A stretch of DNA of 64,000 bases, taken from contig CAJUHZ010000009.1 in NCBI GenBank assembly GCA_910585945.1, positions 23,606 through 87,605 of the forward strand, read 5' to 3'. Shown here piece by piece: positions 25,400 to 33,068 of the stretch. Made by a program: the position numbers and the translations under genes. Each line of letters begins with the position of its first letter. Within the stretch, counting starts at the first letter, position 1. The notes below the pieces were generated by a model. That model was not told the DNA's origin. It did not search any database and was given only the letters and a program-made list of their open reading frames with translations. The DNA comes from an uncultured Bilophila sp. (GTDB lineage Bacteria; Desulfobacterota; Desulfovibrionia; Desulfovibrionales; Desulfovibrionaceae).

Positions 25400-26545
25400 A
25401 TGAGCCGGCAGCTTTTGTGGATCAATGCCGGAGAACTCTCCGGGGACATGCAGGCGGGCGCGCTCCTGCGGGAGTTGCGCCGCCTCCGGCCGGATCTGAA
25501 GGCCGTCGGCATGGGTGGGCCGCATCTGGCCGCGGCGGGACAGCACAACCTCTTTACCGTGGACGCGCTCTCGGTCATGGGCATTGCCGAGGTCTTCACC
25601 GCCCTGCCCCGCGCCCTGCGACTGCTTGCCGGCATCCGGGCGGCGTTGCGCCGCCTGCGGCCCCGGGCCGTGCTGCTGGTGGACGCGCCGGAATTCAACT
25701 TTCGGGTGGCCGCGGCCGCGTCTGGTCTGGGCATCCCCGTCTATTATTTCATTCCGCCCAAGGTCTGGGCCTGGCGCACAGGACGCGTCGCCTTTCTCAG
25801 GCGGCATGTGCGCCGGCTTTTCTGCATTCTGCCGTTCGAGCCAGCCTTTTACCGGGCGCATGGGCTGGATGTGGAATATGTGGGCAACCCGCTGGTGGAC
25901 ATGGTGGCGTGGCCCCGCCTGGAAACCATCGCGCCCGTGCCGGGACGCGTGGGATTGATGCCGGGCAGTCGGCGCAAGGAAGTCGAAGCGCTCCTGCCCG
26001 CCTTCGGACAAGCCGCCGAGCGCCTGAGGGAACGGCACGGAACGGACGTCTCCTTCCACTGCCTCCGCGCGCCCAACATGCCCGAAGCAACCTTGCGCGC
26101 CCTGTGGCCGCCCCATGTTCCGGTGACCTTTGACGCCCCGGACGACAGATACAGGACGATGCGATCCTGTCAGTGCATCCTGGCGGCTTCGGGCACGGCC
26201 ACTCTGGAAACCGGCCTTGCCGGCGTGCCCACGGTGGTGACCTACAAGGTTTCGCGTTTTTCGGGATGGATCGGCCGCCGGCTGATCAAGGTTCCCTGGG
26301 TCAGTCTGACCAACCTCATCATGGAGCGGGAGGTTTTCCCCGAACTCCTGCAGGAAGACGCCACCGGCGAGCGCATGGCGGATCGGCTCGACGCCTGGCT
26401 TGACCCGCCGAATGGCGCGGCCAGCCCGGGGCAGGGCGCGCGCGCCGCCGTGCTCGACGATCTGGCGGAACTGCGCCGGCGTTGCGGCGAACCCGGCAGT
26501 GCGGCTCGCGCGGCCGAGCGCGTGCTTGCAGCCCTTGAGGATTAG
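25400..26545 (+). CDS. lpxB: Lipid-A-disaccharide synthase
   Basis: This 381-residue GT19 glycosyltransferase joins UDP-2,3-diacylglucosamine and lipid X to form the lipid A disaccharide, at the cytoplasmic face of the inner membrane. Family blocks: NAGELSGDMQAGAL (about 8-21), GMGGPHLAAAG, SVMGIAEVF, DAPEFNFRVA, YYFIPPKVWAWR, YVGNPLVD, LMPGSRRKEVEALLP, AASGTATLETGLAGVPTVVTYK and WVSLTNLIM. All are in place and length is typical. The gene starts four bases after the preceding stop. Its TAG stop begins repeat D4. Confidence 0.94.
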   Translation: MSRQLLWINAGELSGDMQAGALLRELRRLRPDLKAVGMGGPHLAAAGQHNLFTVDALSVMGIAEVFTALPRALRLLAGIRAALRRLRPRAVLLVDAPEFNFRVAAAASGLGIPVYYFIPPKVWAWRTGRVAFLRRHVRRLFCILPFEPAFYRAHGLDVEYVGNPLVDMVAWPRLETIAPVPGRVGLMPGSRRKEVEALLPAFGQAAERLRERHGTDVSFHCLRAPNMPEATLRALWPPHVPVTFDAPDDRYRTMRSCQCILAASGTATLETGLAGVPTVVTYKVSRFSGWIGRRLIKVPWVSLTNLIMEREVFPELLQEDATGERMADRLDAWLDPPNGAASPGQGARAAVLDDLAELRRRCGEPGSAARAAERVLAALED

Positions 26546-26702
26546 GATCCGTCCCCATTGAAATGCCGCCCGCGAAAAGCCGTTTGTTCCGGCCGGCAGG
26601 GGGCAGGCATTGAGCTGTCCTGAACATCCAGTCACTGTTGGCCGTGCAACGCCGACGTGCAAACGACTGTGCAGCAGGCGGGTTCATGAGCTGAACCCGA
26701 GC
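26543..26702. repeat. Intergenic repeat element D4
   Basis: A D-family copy of about 160 bp: degenerate left end AGGATCCGTCCCCATTGAA, then CCGCCCGCGAAAAGCCG, TTCCGGCCGGCAGGGGGCA, an imperfect stem around GAGCTGTCCTGAAC, GCAACGCCGACGTGCAAACG, and right end GCAGCAGGCGGGTTCATGAG. Its first TAG is the stop codon of lpxB. Confidence 0.7.
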
Positions 26703-26821
26703 CTTTGCATTCCTGCCGCATACAAAGCAGACAAAAAGCTGAAGGCGCGTGCCCGCCGGCAATACGGCGGATCTGCCGCGCACCCGCCGGGGCACTCCCA
26801 TGCTGTCCGGACCCCTCCGTT

Positions 26822-26965
26822 ATGCGCGAAATACCCTCCGCCGGCAGGCGCGCCGCACGCGGCGCTGACAGCAATGGCGAGTTTTTTGCCCGACGGCAAA
26901 ACCGTCGCTGGGGGAGCAGGGGCGTCATGCCCCTGTCGGGTGTTTGGGGACGAGAAGCCGCCAAC
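26822..26965. repeat. Intergenic G+C-rich repeat element E3
   Basis: Read on the minus strand it follows E1: CTTCTCGTCCCCAAAC, CAGGGGCATGACGCCCCTG, then a GACGGTTTTGCCGTC hairpin and GCGCCGCGTGCGGCGC. The terminal G-rich hairpin is degraded. Together with D4 it fills most of the 568-bp lpxB-marC gap; 26703-26821 and 26966-27113 show no clear signal. Confidence 0.65.
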
Positions 26966-27113
26966 ATGTCAAACCGCCCCGCTGCCGCTGCAATTCCTGT
27001 TTTGACGAAGCGGATGAAACGCGCTAAAGCCTCTGGCGCGACGGCCGGGGATCGTTCTCGGCCGCGCGGTTTTGCAACGCTCCGCCCACAGGCGGACAAA
27101 CAGCGAGATCGGT

Positions 27114-27722
27114 ATGGAATTGATTTTTGCGGAACTGTTCAGCACCGTGATCAAACTCTTCGCCCTGCTCACGCCGCCGGCGGTTCTCAGCGCCTTCCTC
27201 GGAGGCACGCAGAATTACGGGAGCAGGCGCAAACGCCGGACAGCCCTTCGCACAGGGGCCGCCGTATTCATCATCGGGTCGGTGCTCTACTTTTTCGGTG
27301 ATTCGATCTTCAGCACTTTCGGCTTCACGCTTGACGCCTTTCGCATCGGTTCGGGCATCCTGCTCTTTCTCACCGCCGTGGCCATCATGAGTCCGCCAGC
27401 GGAAGCGCATACCCCCGAACATGCCGACGAAGACATCAGCATCGTGCCCCTTGCCCTGCCCATCTGCCTCGGCCCGGCGAGCATCGGTACGCTGATGGTT
27501 CTCGGCGCCTCGGCGGACACGCTGGCAAGCCGGCTCCTGGGGTTCTTCTCTCTTTTCATCGCCTCGGCCCTGATCACGCTCATGCTGCTCGCCGCCGATC
27601 ATGTCCAGCGTATCCTCGGCCGCACGGGCCTTGCCGTGCTCGCCAAACTGACCGGTCTGCTGCTCGCCGCCATAGCGGCGCAGGTGGTGTTTACGGGCAT
27701 CAAGAATTTCCTGATTCCGTAG
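27114..27722 (+). CDS. MarC-family integral membrane protein
   Basis: A 202-residue membrane protein with six predicted helices. The opening MELIFAELFSTVIKLFALLTPP is the MarC/YhgN/YchE signature in which a conserved Pro ends the first helix. PLALPICLGPASIGTLMVLG corresponds to the second-half repeat (PLA.P...GP..I). Function of the family is unknown; early links to antibiotic resistance were not upheld. A short weakly-bound start region (GAGATCGGT) precedes the ATG. The gene stands alone between repeat-filled gaps. Confidence 0.8.
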   Translation: MELIFAELFSTVIKLFALLTPPAVLSAFLGGTQNYGSRRKRRTALRTGAAVFIIGSVLYFFGDSIFSTFGFTLDAFRIGSGILLFLTAVAIMSPPAEAHTPEHADEDISIVPLALPICLGPASIGTLMVLGASADTLASRLLGFFSLFIASALITLMLLAADHVQRILGRTGLAVLAKLTGLLLAAIAAQVVFTGIKNFLIP

Positions 27723-27780
27723 CCAGGGATCATAAAATCGCCGCCCGCGCGAAGCCGAAGCGTTTCGGCTCGCGCGGCGT

Positions 27781-27952
27781 CTGGTCAGCCCTCATGAGTC
27801 CGTCCGCCGCAAGGCCGTTTTTACGATTCCGACAGCGTTGCAGGGCAAACACTGACCTTGCGCATGTTCAATACGGCTTCGCCCAATGTTCGCCCCGTGC
27901 CGGCCGGAAACATTCGCCTTTCGCAAACGACGTTTTGATGCGGTCTGCCCTG
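27781..27952. repeat. Intergenic repeat element D1
   Basis: About 170 bp. Left end GGTCAGCCCTCATGAGTCCG, then CGCCGCAAGGCCG, GTTGCAGGGCAAACACTGA, TGCGCATGTTCAATACGG, CCGGCCGGAAACATTCGCC, and right end CGACGTTTTGATGCGGTCTG. Both ends are degenerate inverted copies of AGGGTCAGCCCTCATGAA. Confidence 0.75.
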
Positions 27953-27990
27953 AAACTCATTTCCTGATTCGGCCCGGACCGGATCAGGAT
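27953..27990. repeat. Left-end fragment of a B element
   Basis: AACTCATTTCCTGATTCGGC followed by CCGGACCGGATCAGGATGAT equals the first stem-loop of a B element, cut off where the full copy B4 begins. The arrangement suggests that B4 inserted into, or replaced, an older B copy. Confidence 0.7.
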
Positions 27991-27995
27991 GATTT

Positions 27996-28150
27996 CTAGA
28001 ACTCATTTCATAATTCAGCCTTGAGGCTGAATTATGAAGATCATTCGCCAAAAAACGTGGTTTTTGGCTCATTCACGGCGCTTTTCGCGCCGCGCCAGAC
28101 TCTCGTCCGGCGTTGGAAGCCATTTCATGCGAATTATGAAATGACTTCTA
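27996..28150. repeat. Intergenic repeat element B4 (155 bp, most intact)
   Basis: The clearest B copy: CTAGAACTCATTTCATAATT, stem CAGCCTTGAGGCTG, AATTATGAAGATCATTCGCC, AAAAAACGTGGTTTTTGG, CTCATTCACGGCGC, GCGCCGCGCCAGACTCTCGTC, CGGCG and right end AATTATGAAATGACTTCTA. The outer 19 bases are inverted repeats with one mismatch. The final CTA is the TAG stop of the M48 protease gene. Confidence 0.92.
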
Positions 28151-29554
28151 TTTGTCCCAGTGAACGCGGCGCTCCCGGTACACGCTGTCAAAGCGGTCCA
28201 GATCGGCCTGCTCGGCCGGAGTACGGGCATTGGCGCGGGCCTGCTCCAGCCAGGAGTCCGTTTTTTTCCTGTCGTTCCGGTACAGGGCGCTGTAGGCAAG
28301 GTGCAAAAAGCCCTGGAAGGGCTGCCCGCCCTCGCCAAGCGAACGCCCGTAATAGTAGTGCAGTTCCGCATCTTCGGGCAGGCGGCGCAGGAGACGCTCA
28401 TAGTAGGCGTGCGCCGCGCGGCGATCGCCTGCCGCGCTGAGCAGGCGCGCGTAATAGAACTGGGCCATGAGATCGTCGGGATCAAGGGCCAGCGCCCGCT
28501 TGAGCAACGTCGCGGCTTTCGGATCGCCCACGCTGTAGTAAAAATGCCCGGCCTCGCGCCAGACAAGCGGATCGCCGGGAGCACAGGCCAGCGCCGCGTC
28601 AAAGGCCGCCCGCGCCTCCTTCACCTGATTGCGTCGCTCCGCCAGAATGCCGCGCCCCATGCTGGCCAGACAATCCGTGGCGGGCGCGCGCATGAAGAGG
28701 CGGGACGCCGCTTCCGGTTCGCCGTATCTGGCCCAGATAAGCGTTTTCACACGCTTGAAGCGAGCGTCGTCCTGCGGCCGGGCGCGCACCGCCGCCGGCA
28801 TCCCGGCGATGCGGGCGTGGATCTCGTTGACGCGGCTCCCCACATCGGGGTGGGTGGAAAGATACTCGGGGATATCAATCCCCGTGTTCCACTGCTTGCG
28901 CCGGATCTTTTCAAACGCGGTCTGGAGGCCGCTCGGGTTGAAGCCGGCTTTCACCAGATACTGGAGACCGATCTCGTCGGCTTCGGTTTCGTCCATGCGG
29001 CTGTAGTTGAGCATGGCGGTCTGGCCGGCGGCCATGCTGCCGGCGAGCATGGCTCCCGAACCGGATCCGCCCCCCAGAAACGCGCTGGCCAGCGCCCCTA
29101 CCAGGCTCGCCAGAGTCACCGCGCGCGAGCGTTCCATGCGGCTTGCAATGTGACGTTGCGTGACGTGCGCCAGCTCGTGCGCGATCACGCCGGCCAGTTC
29201 GGACTCGTGCTCAAGCTGCATGACAAGCCCGGTCTGCACAAATACATAGCCGCCGGGCACGGCAAAGGCGTTCATGGTCGGGTGCAAAAGGACATTGGCG
29301 TTGAAGGGAAACGCCTGGGGCGGCATGGCCTTTTGCAGGCGATCCACAATGGACTGAACGTAGAGTTTGACCTCCGGGTCCTCGATCAGGGGCATACGGG
29401 AACGAACCAGAACATCAAACTTGCGCCCGAGTTCCTGCTCGTCCTTGACGCCAAAGCTGCCGAACAGACCGGCGGCGGAAACCGCCGGCCCGTTCAGCGT
29501 GAGGCACATCCCCAAAAGACACGTCAGAACAATCCGGCTCAGGCGATATCCCAT
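28148..29554 (-). CDS. M48 metalloprotease with TPR domain (BepA-like)
   Basis: A 468-residue secreted protein with a signal peptide (about 1-28). The zinc site is HELAHVTQRH (about 126-135) with the third ligand Glu in DETEADEIGLQYL. The C-terminal half (about 290-440) contains TPR-type helices (DPLVWREAGHFYYSVGDPKAA, DDLMAQFYYARLLSAAGDRRAA). This layout matches BepA/YfgC, a periplasmic chaperone-protease that works on outer-membrane protein assembly. It overlaps the end of cysS by 16 bases on the same strand. The TAG stop is the end of repeat B4. Confidence 0.88.
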   Translation of the reverse strand: MGYRLSRIVLTCLLGMCLTLNGPAVSAAGLFGSFGVKDEQELGRKFDVLVRSRMPLIEDPEVKLYVQSIVDRLQKAMPPQAFPFNANVLLHPTMNAFAVPGGYVFVQTGLVMQLEHESELAGVIAHELAHVTQRHIASRMERSRAVTLASLVGALASAFLGGGSGSGAMLAGSMAAGQTAMLNYSRMDETEADEIGLQYLVKAGFNPSGLQTAFEKIRRKQWNTGIDIPEYLSTHPDVGSRVNEIHARIAGMPAAVRARPQDDARFKRVKTLIWARYGEPEAASRLFMRAPATDCLASMGRGILAERRNQVKEARAAFDAALACAPGDPLVWREAGHFYYSVGDPKAATLLKRALALDPDDLMAQFYYARLLSAAGDRRAAHAYYERLLRRLPEDAELHYYYGRSLGEGGQPFQGFLHLAYSALYRNDRKKTDSWLEQARANARTPAEQADLDRFDSVYRERRVHWDK

Positions 29555-31011
29555 ACCGGGCCTTCCGGAGTATCGCGCACCTCCACCCCGAGGGCGGCCA
29601 GTTCGTCCCGGGCGGCGTCGGCGCGGGCGAAATCGCGGGCGGCCCTGGCCTGTTGCCGTTCACCGATCAGACGTTCGACTTCGGTGACATTGACGCCCTT
29701 GCGCCGCGCGCGCATGGCATGGAGCGAGGCGAGAAAGGCCGCCGGCTCCTGACCGAAAAGACCCAGGAGGGCGTCCCATTTCTCCGTAGCCGTGCGGAAG
29801 AGCGCCAGAACTTCCCGCCCTTCCGGCACGGCGCGCAGGGTTTTGTCGTCCAGCACGCGCCCGGCCGCACGCGTCATGGAAAAGAGATGCCCCAGGGCGG
29901 CGGCGGTGTTGCAGTCGTCTTCCAGCGCTTCCATGAACGCCGCATCAAGCGCGGCCACTTCGTTCTTCAACTCGGCAAGCTGCGTGAGGGCGGCAGGCGT
30001 CGCCTTTTTCCCGCTTTCGGCGGCCAGCGCCTGATCCGTGGCGCGCAGGCACTCGTAGACGCGCTTTTGCCCACGCTCGGCCTCGTCCATGTTCGCAAGG
30101 GAAAAATCAATGGGGCTGCGGTAGTGCTTGCCCACAAGGAAAAAGCGGAGGGTTTCCGGCAGGTAGGATTCCAGAATATCGCGGATCGTCTGGAAGTTCC
30201 CGAGAGATTTGGACATTTTTTCGGAATTCACCTGCACAAAGCCGTTGTGCATCCATACCCTGGCCAAAGGCTTGTCGAGCGCGGCTTCCGTCTGGGCGAT
30301 TTCATTCTCATGATGGGGAAAAATGAGATCCAGCCCCCCGCCGTGGATATCCAGAGGCAGGGGCAAATACTTCTCGCTCATGGCCGAGCATTCGATGTGC
30401 CAGCCCGGCCGCCCATGCCCCCACGGGCTTTCCCACCACGGCTCGCCCGGCTTGGCCGCTTTCCACAGCGCGAAATCAAGCGGATCTTCCTTGTCCTCCC
30501 CGGGCATGACGCGAGCGCCGGCCCGCAGATCGTCCGGACTCCGGCCGGAAAGCTTGCCATACCCGGAAAAGGACCGAACGCGGAAATACACATCCCCCGA
30601 AGGAACGGCGTAGGCCTTGCCTCTGGCCAGAAGCGTCCGGCACAGGTCGATCATGTCGGTGATATGTTCAGTGGCCCTGGGTTCCACATCGGCCCGGCGC
30701 ACCCCGAGCCGATCCATATCTTCATGAAACGCCTCGATGTAGGCGGCGGCCACCTCTTCGCTGGATCGCCCTTCCTCATTGGCCCGGTTGATGATTTTGT
30801 CGTCCACGTCCGTAAAGTTGCGGACAAAGGTGACTTCGTAACCCTTGAAGCGCAGGAGCCGCACCAGCACGTCGAACGCCACGGCGGAACGGGCGTGGCC
30901 GATGTGCGAGAGCGCGTAGGCCGTGATGCCGCATGCGTACAGGCCCACCTTGCCGGGCCGGACGGGCGTGAAGGGTTCCTTGCGTCGGGTCATGGTGTTG
31001 TAAAACTGCAT
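29539..31011 (-). CDS. cysS: Cysteinyl-tRNA synthetase
   Basis: This 490-residue class I synthetase charges tRNA-Cys. It has the zinc/HIGH region GLYACGITAYALSHIGHARSAV (first Cys about 24; HIGH-equivalent SHIGHARS), FVRNFTDVDDKIINRA, GWHIECSAMSEKYLP (zinc Cys), HHENEIAQTEAA, and the KMSKS loop EKMSKSLGNF. The DALR-type C-terminal helical domain ends in an ARRKGVNVTEVERLIGERQQAR region. I chose ATG 31011, preceded by GGGAG; the TTG at 31023 is less likely. The gene sits between rpiB and the M48 protease in one minus-strand unit. Confidence 0.95.
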   Translation of the reverse strand: MQFYNTMTRRKEPFTPVRPGKVGLYACGITAYALSHIGHARSAVAFDVLVRLLRFKGYEVTFVRNFTDVDDKIINRANEEGRSSEEVAAAYIEAFHEDMDRLGVRRADVEPRATEHITDMIDLCRTLLARGKAYAVPSGDVYFRVRSFSGYGKLSGRSPDDLRAGARVMPGEDKEDPLDFALWKAAKPGEPWWESPWGHGRPGWHIECSAMSEKYLPLPLDIHGGGLDLIFPHHENEIAQTEAALDKPLARVWMHNGFVQVNSEKMSKSLGNFQTIRDILESYLPETLRFFLVGKHYRSPIDFSLANMDEAERGQKRVYECLRATDQALAAESGKKATPAALTQLAELKNEVAALDAAFMEALEDDCNTAAALGHLFSMTRAAGRVLDDKTLRAVPEGREVLALFRTATEKWDALLGLFGQEPAAFLASLHAMRARRKGVNVTEVERLIGERQQARAARDFARADAARDELAALGVEVRDTPEGPVWDIA

Positions 31012-31020
31012 GGCGACTCC

Positions 31021-31135
31021 CAATGTCTGATCGCAAACAGTTCGCGCATGGTCATGCGTGAACTGTCGTGCAGGATCGTTCGTGAAAAAACGTGGTTTTT
31101 CTTCCGGTCACGGCGGTTGCGCCGCTACGCGCGCG
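31021..31135. repeat. Intergenic repeat element B5 (F-type end)
   Basis: TGTCTGATCGCAAACAGTTC, CATGCGTGAACTG, then GGATCGTTCGTGAAAAAACG, TGGTTTTTC and CGGTCACGGCGG. The last three blocks follow the B core, but the terminal stem resembles the one at 63945-64000 rather than the ATTTCATAATT type. The copy is cut on the right at rpiB; the rpiB TAG stop (31125-31127) lies inside it. Confidence 0.65.
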
Positions 31136-31568
31136 GCGCGGCGTCGAACAGATCGATGCGGCGCTGATGCCGCCCGCCTTCAAACGGTGTGGACAGAAAA
31201 AGATCAACCATTCCCAGCGCCACACCCGGCCCCGTGACCCGTTCCCCAAGGCAGAGCACGTTTGCGTCGTTGTGCTGGCGCGTCGCCCGCGCCTGAAACT
31301 CGCACGCGCACAGCGCGGCGCGGATGCCGGGGAAACGGTTGGCCGCCATGCTCATGCCCACGCCCGTGCCGCAGACAAGAATGCCGAAACTCCCGGCATC
31401 TTCCAGCACCTTTTCGCATACCTTCCGCGCGAAGACCGGATAATCGCACGACTCCGGCGAATCCGGTCCCAAATCCCGCACTTCGTGTCCGTTCTCCCGC
31501 AAATGCCGCGCGATGAGGCCGCGCAGGCCAAAACCCGCATGATCCGAACCCATGTACACAAGAGCCAT
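31125..31568 (-). CDS. rpiB: Ribose-5-phosphate isomerase B
   Basis: This 147-residue enzyme interconverts ribose 5-phosphate and ribulose 5-phosphate. GSDHAGFGLRG (about 8-18), the active-site Cys region FGILVCGTGVGMSMAANRFPGIRAALC (about 62-88) and RQHNDANVLCLGERV (about 97-111) are the RpiB signature. The C-terminal tail HQRRIDLFDA is typical. CAGGAAC lies 10 bases before the ATG. It precedes cysS on the same strand by 113 bases. Confidence 0.94.
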   Translation of the reverse strand: MALVYMGSDHAGFGLRGLIARHLRENGHEVRDLGPDSPESCDYPVFARKVCEKVLEDAGSFGILVCGTGVGMSMAANRFPGIRAALCACEFQARATRQHNDANVLCLGERVTGPGVALGMVDLFLSTPFEGGRHQRRIDLFDAAPRA

Positions 31569-31621
31569 TTCGTCTGTTCCTGCCCTGTCTGAAGGAGGTT
31601 GAGAGGTTGAAAGGGGAAATG

Positions 31622-31656
31622 TGAAGTCATTTCATATGAATCATGAAATGACTTCC
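31622..31656. repeat. End fragment of a B element (B6)
   Basis: GAAGTCATTTCATATGAATC followed by ATGAAATGACTTCC is the right terminal stem-loop of the B family alone, a perfect-looking snap-back without the core. It lies upstream of rpiB next to D5. Confidence 0.7.
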
Positions 31657-31677
31657 GGATGGTTCCACTCGCAGAAT

Positions 31678-31759
31678 GCCAGGAGCGCCCTTCATGAAGA
31701 CGCCGACCGCGAAAAGCCGTTTTTTCCGGCAGGCGGGTTCATGAGGGCTGACCCTGGCA
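31678..31759. repeat. Intergenic repeat element D5 (internally deleted, 82 bp)
   Basis: Left end AGGAGCGCCCTTCATGAAGA, CGCCGACCGCGAAAAGCCG, TTTTTTCCGGCAGGCGG, right end GTTCATGAGGGCTGACCCTG. Only the two terminal portions remain. The right inverted repeat is translated on the minus strand as the end of the neighbouring gene and provides its stop codon. Confidence 0.78.
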
Positions 31760-32122
31760 TGGAGCGCTGTCTTCCAGAAAGCCCGCCGGCAGATGCTGAC
31801 GCAGGGCCTTCATGCCGGCAAGGCGGCGCGCCGCGCGCTCGTCCTCGACGTGGCGCAAATCGCTTTCCAGCAGCTCCAGATCGCCGTTCACCTGTTCGCG
31901 CCTGGGATCAGCCAGAGTGGCAAGACGGGCAAGTTCGCCGTGCAGGGCATCGCGCCGCCGGCGCATGGCGCGGATGCGCCCCCAGTACGCGAAATCCGGC
32001 CCGAGCAGCCAGGCCGTTTCATACCCGAGAACCCACAAGCCGCTGTAAACAACCACAAGCACCGCCCGGCCGCGCTCCAGCACCCCGGCGATCCGGCCGA
32101 AAAGCGAATTTCCCTTTTTCAT
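31739..32122 (-). CDS. Small membrane protein with coiled coil, C-terminus formed by a repeat
   Basis: A 127-residue protein of unrecognised family. After a short basic start, a hydrophobic helix spans about 17-40 (VLVVVYSGLWVLGYETAWLL). A charged, Arg/Glu-rich coiled coil follows (about 48-105). I chose ATG 32122 because AAGGAT lies six bases before it; ATGs at 32140 and 32152 are alternatives. The last five residues, QGQPS, and the TGA are encoded by the right end of repeat D5 in the frame CAG GGT CAG CCC TCA TGA, so the original C-terminus was probably replaced. It follows a lipoprotein gene in the rpoH-led block. Confidence 0.55.
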   Translation of the reverse strand: MKKGNSLFGRIAGVLERGRAVLVVVYSGLWVLGYETAWLLGPDFAYWGRIRAMRRRRDALHGELARLATLADPRREQVNGDLELLESDLRHVEDERAARRLAGMKALRQHLPAGFLEDSAPCQGQPS

Positions 32123-32155
32123 CGAACTATCCTTTGGCATCTGAAAAATCATCCG

Positions 32156-33067
32156 TCAGCGCCCTTCCCGCACGGGTTCGATCCGTACCCCCGGCGGCAA
32201 CTTCAGGGCAAGTTGATCCGCTGTGAAATGTTGCGCCGGCTGTTCGCGCTTTTTCACCAGCACGACGGCGGATCGTCCCTGTGCGTCGACAAGGCGGAGA
32301 GTGCGCGGGAGGGGATCGCCGGTCTCGCTCCCGGCGCTGTCGCCGGCATAGTCGAGTTCCATGCTCCAGCCCCGCTCCCCCTGTTCCCGCCAGCGCACGG
32401 GCAGGCCGTCCGGCCGCAATTCAAGCGTGCCGGCGCGTTCGTTCCCTTCAAGCGCGTAGGTCACATTGCCGTCGTGAACGCCAAGCGCCCGTCCGTTTCC
32501 GGCCCGGCCGAACACCTCATGGAAGCGCCCCCGGAGCAGAGCCGACAGATCGCGGAGACCAAACGGCGCGGGCAGCCCCATATTGAGCCGCACCCGTCCC
32601 CTGCCTGTATAGGTCACGGCCCTGTTTTCGCGCGGCGAAAAGGCCATGAATTCGCCCGGGGACTCGCGCAGGCGCGCCACTACCGTACCGAAGCCGGCCA
32701 TGACGTCAAGCCGGACAGGGCCGAAAACCGCCGGGTCCGCCCCAAGCGCCCCAGACTCCCCAGACGCGCGGGAGGCGCGCGGAGTCTCGCCGTTGCTCCA
32801 CACCACTCCCGTCACGCGCCGCGTGTCGCCCTCCTGCCCGATGCGCATGCTTACGCCAATGCGATAGGGGCCTTCCTCGGCCTCGCGGGCCTCCGCATAG
32901 GCGTTGTACGCCGCCCATACCGACGCGGCCTGCTCGTCGGACACGGGACCGGGCGCGACGACAGATGGCCCCTGCCGCCCCGCCGTGCAGGCGGAAAGAG
33001 CAAGGCAGCACACCATGAAAAGCCATACGATCCCCTGGCGGGAAAACATGGACAGAAGCGCGCTCAT
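32156..33067 (-). CDS. Outer-membrane-type lipoprotein, possible LolB-like fold
   Basis: A 303-residue lipoprotein with lipobox LSAC at about 24-27. The mature part has a beta-rich pattern (PVRLDVMAGFGTVVARLRESPGEFMAFSP, a stretch read as alternating strands, and PVRWREQGERGWSMELDYAG) reminiscent of LolA/LolB-fold or DUF4292-type proteins. I cannot confirm the family. Its ATG is one base past the stop of the TPR lipoprotein, with GGGGAAG in the end of that gene, so the two are translationally linked and probably act together at the outer membrane. Confidence 0.6.
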   Translation of the reverse strand: MSALLSMFSRQGIVWLFMVCCLALSACTAGRQGPSVVAPGPVSDEQAASVWAAYNAYAEAREAEEGPYRIGVSMRIGQEGDTRRVTGVVWSNGETPRASRASGESGALGADPAVFGPVRLDVMAGFGTVVARLRESPGEFMAFSPRENRAVTYTGRGRVRLNMGLPAPFGLRDLSALLRGRFHEVFGRAGNGRALGVHDGNVTYALEGNERAGTLELRPDGLPVRWREQGERGWSMELDYAGDSAGSETGDPLPRTLRLVDAQGRSAVVLVKKREQPAQHFTADQLALKLPPGVRIEPVREGR

Positions 33068-33068
33068 G

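Noticed and set aside
27953..28150. CRISPR-like array
   Set aside because: The tandem B fragments and hairpins are not short repeats with unique spacers of equal length, and no cas gene is nearby.
28160..29752. Plus-strand 530-codon frame opposite the M48 protease
   Set aside because: The minus strand carries HELAH and TPR helices. The plus-strand translation has no recognisable fold and no ribosome binding site.
31021..31135. Rho-independent terminator of rpiB or cysS at B5
   Set aside because: The GAAAAAACGTGGTTTTTC hairpin has an A/T-rich stem and no T-run after it. It is better explained as part of the repeat family.
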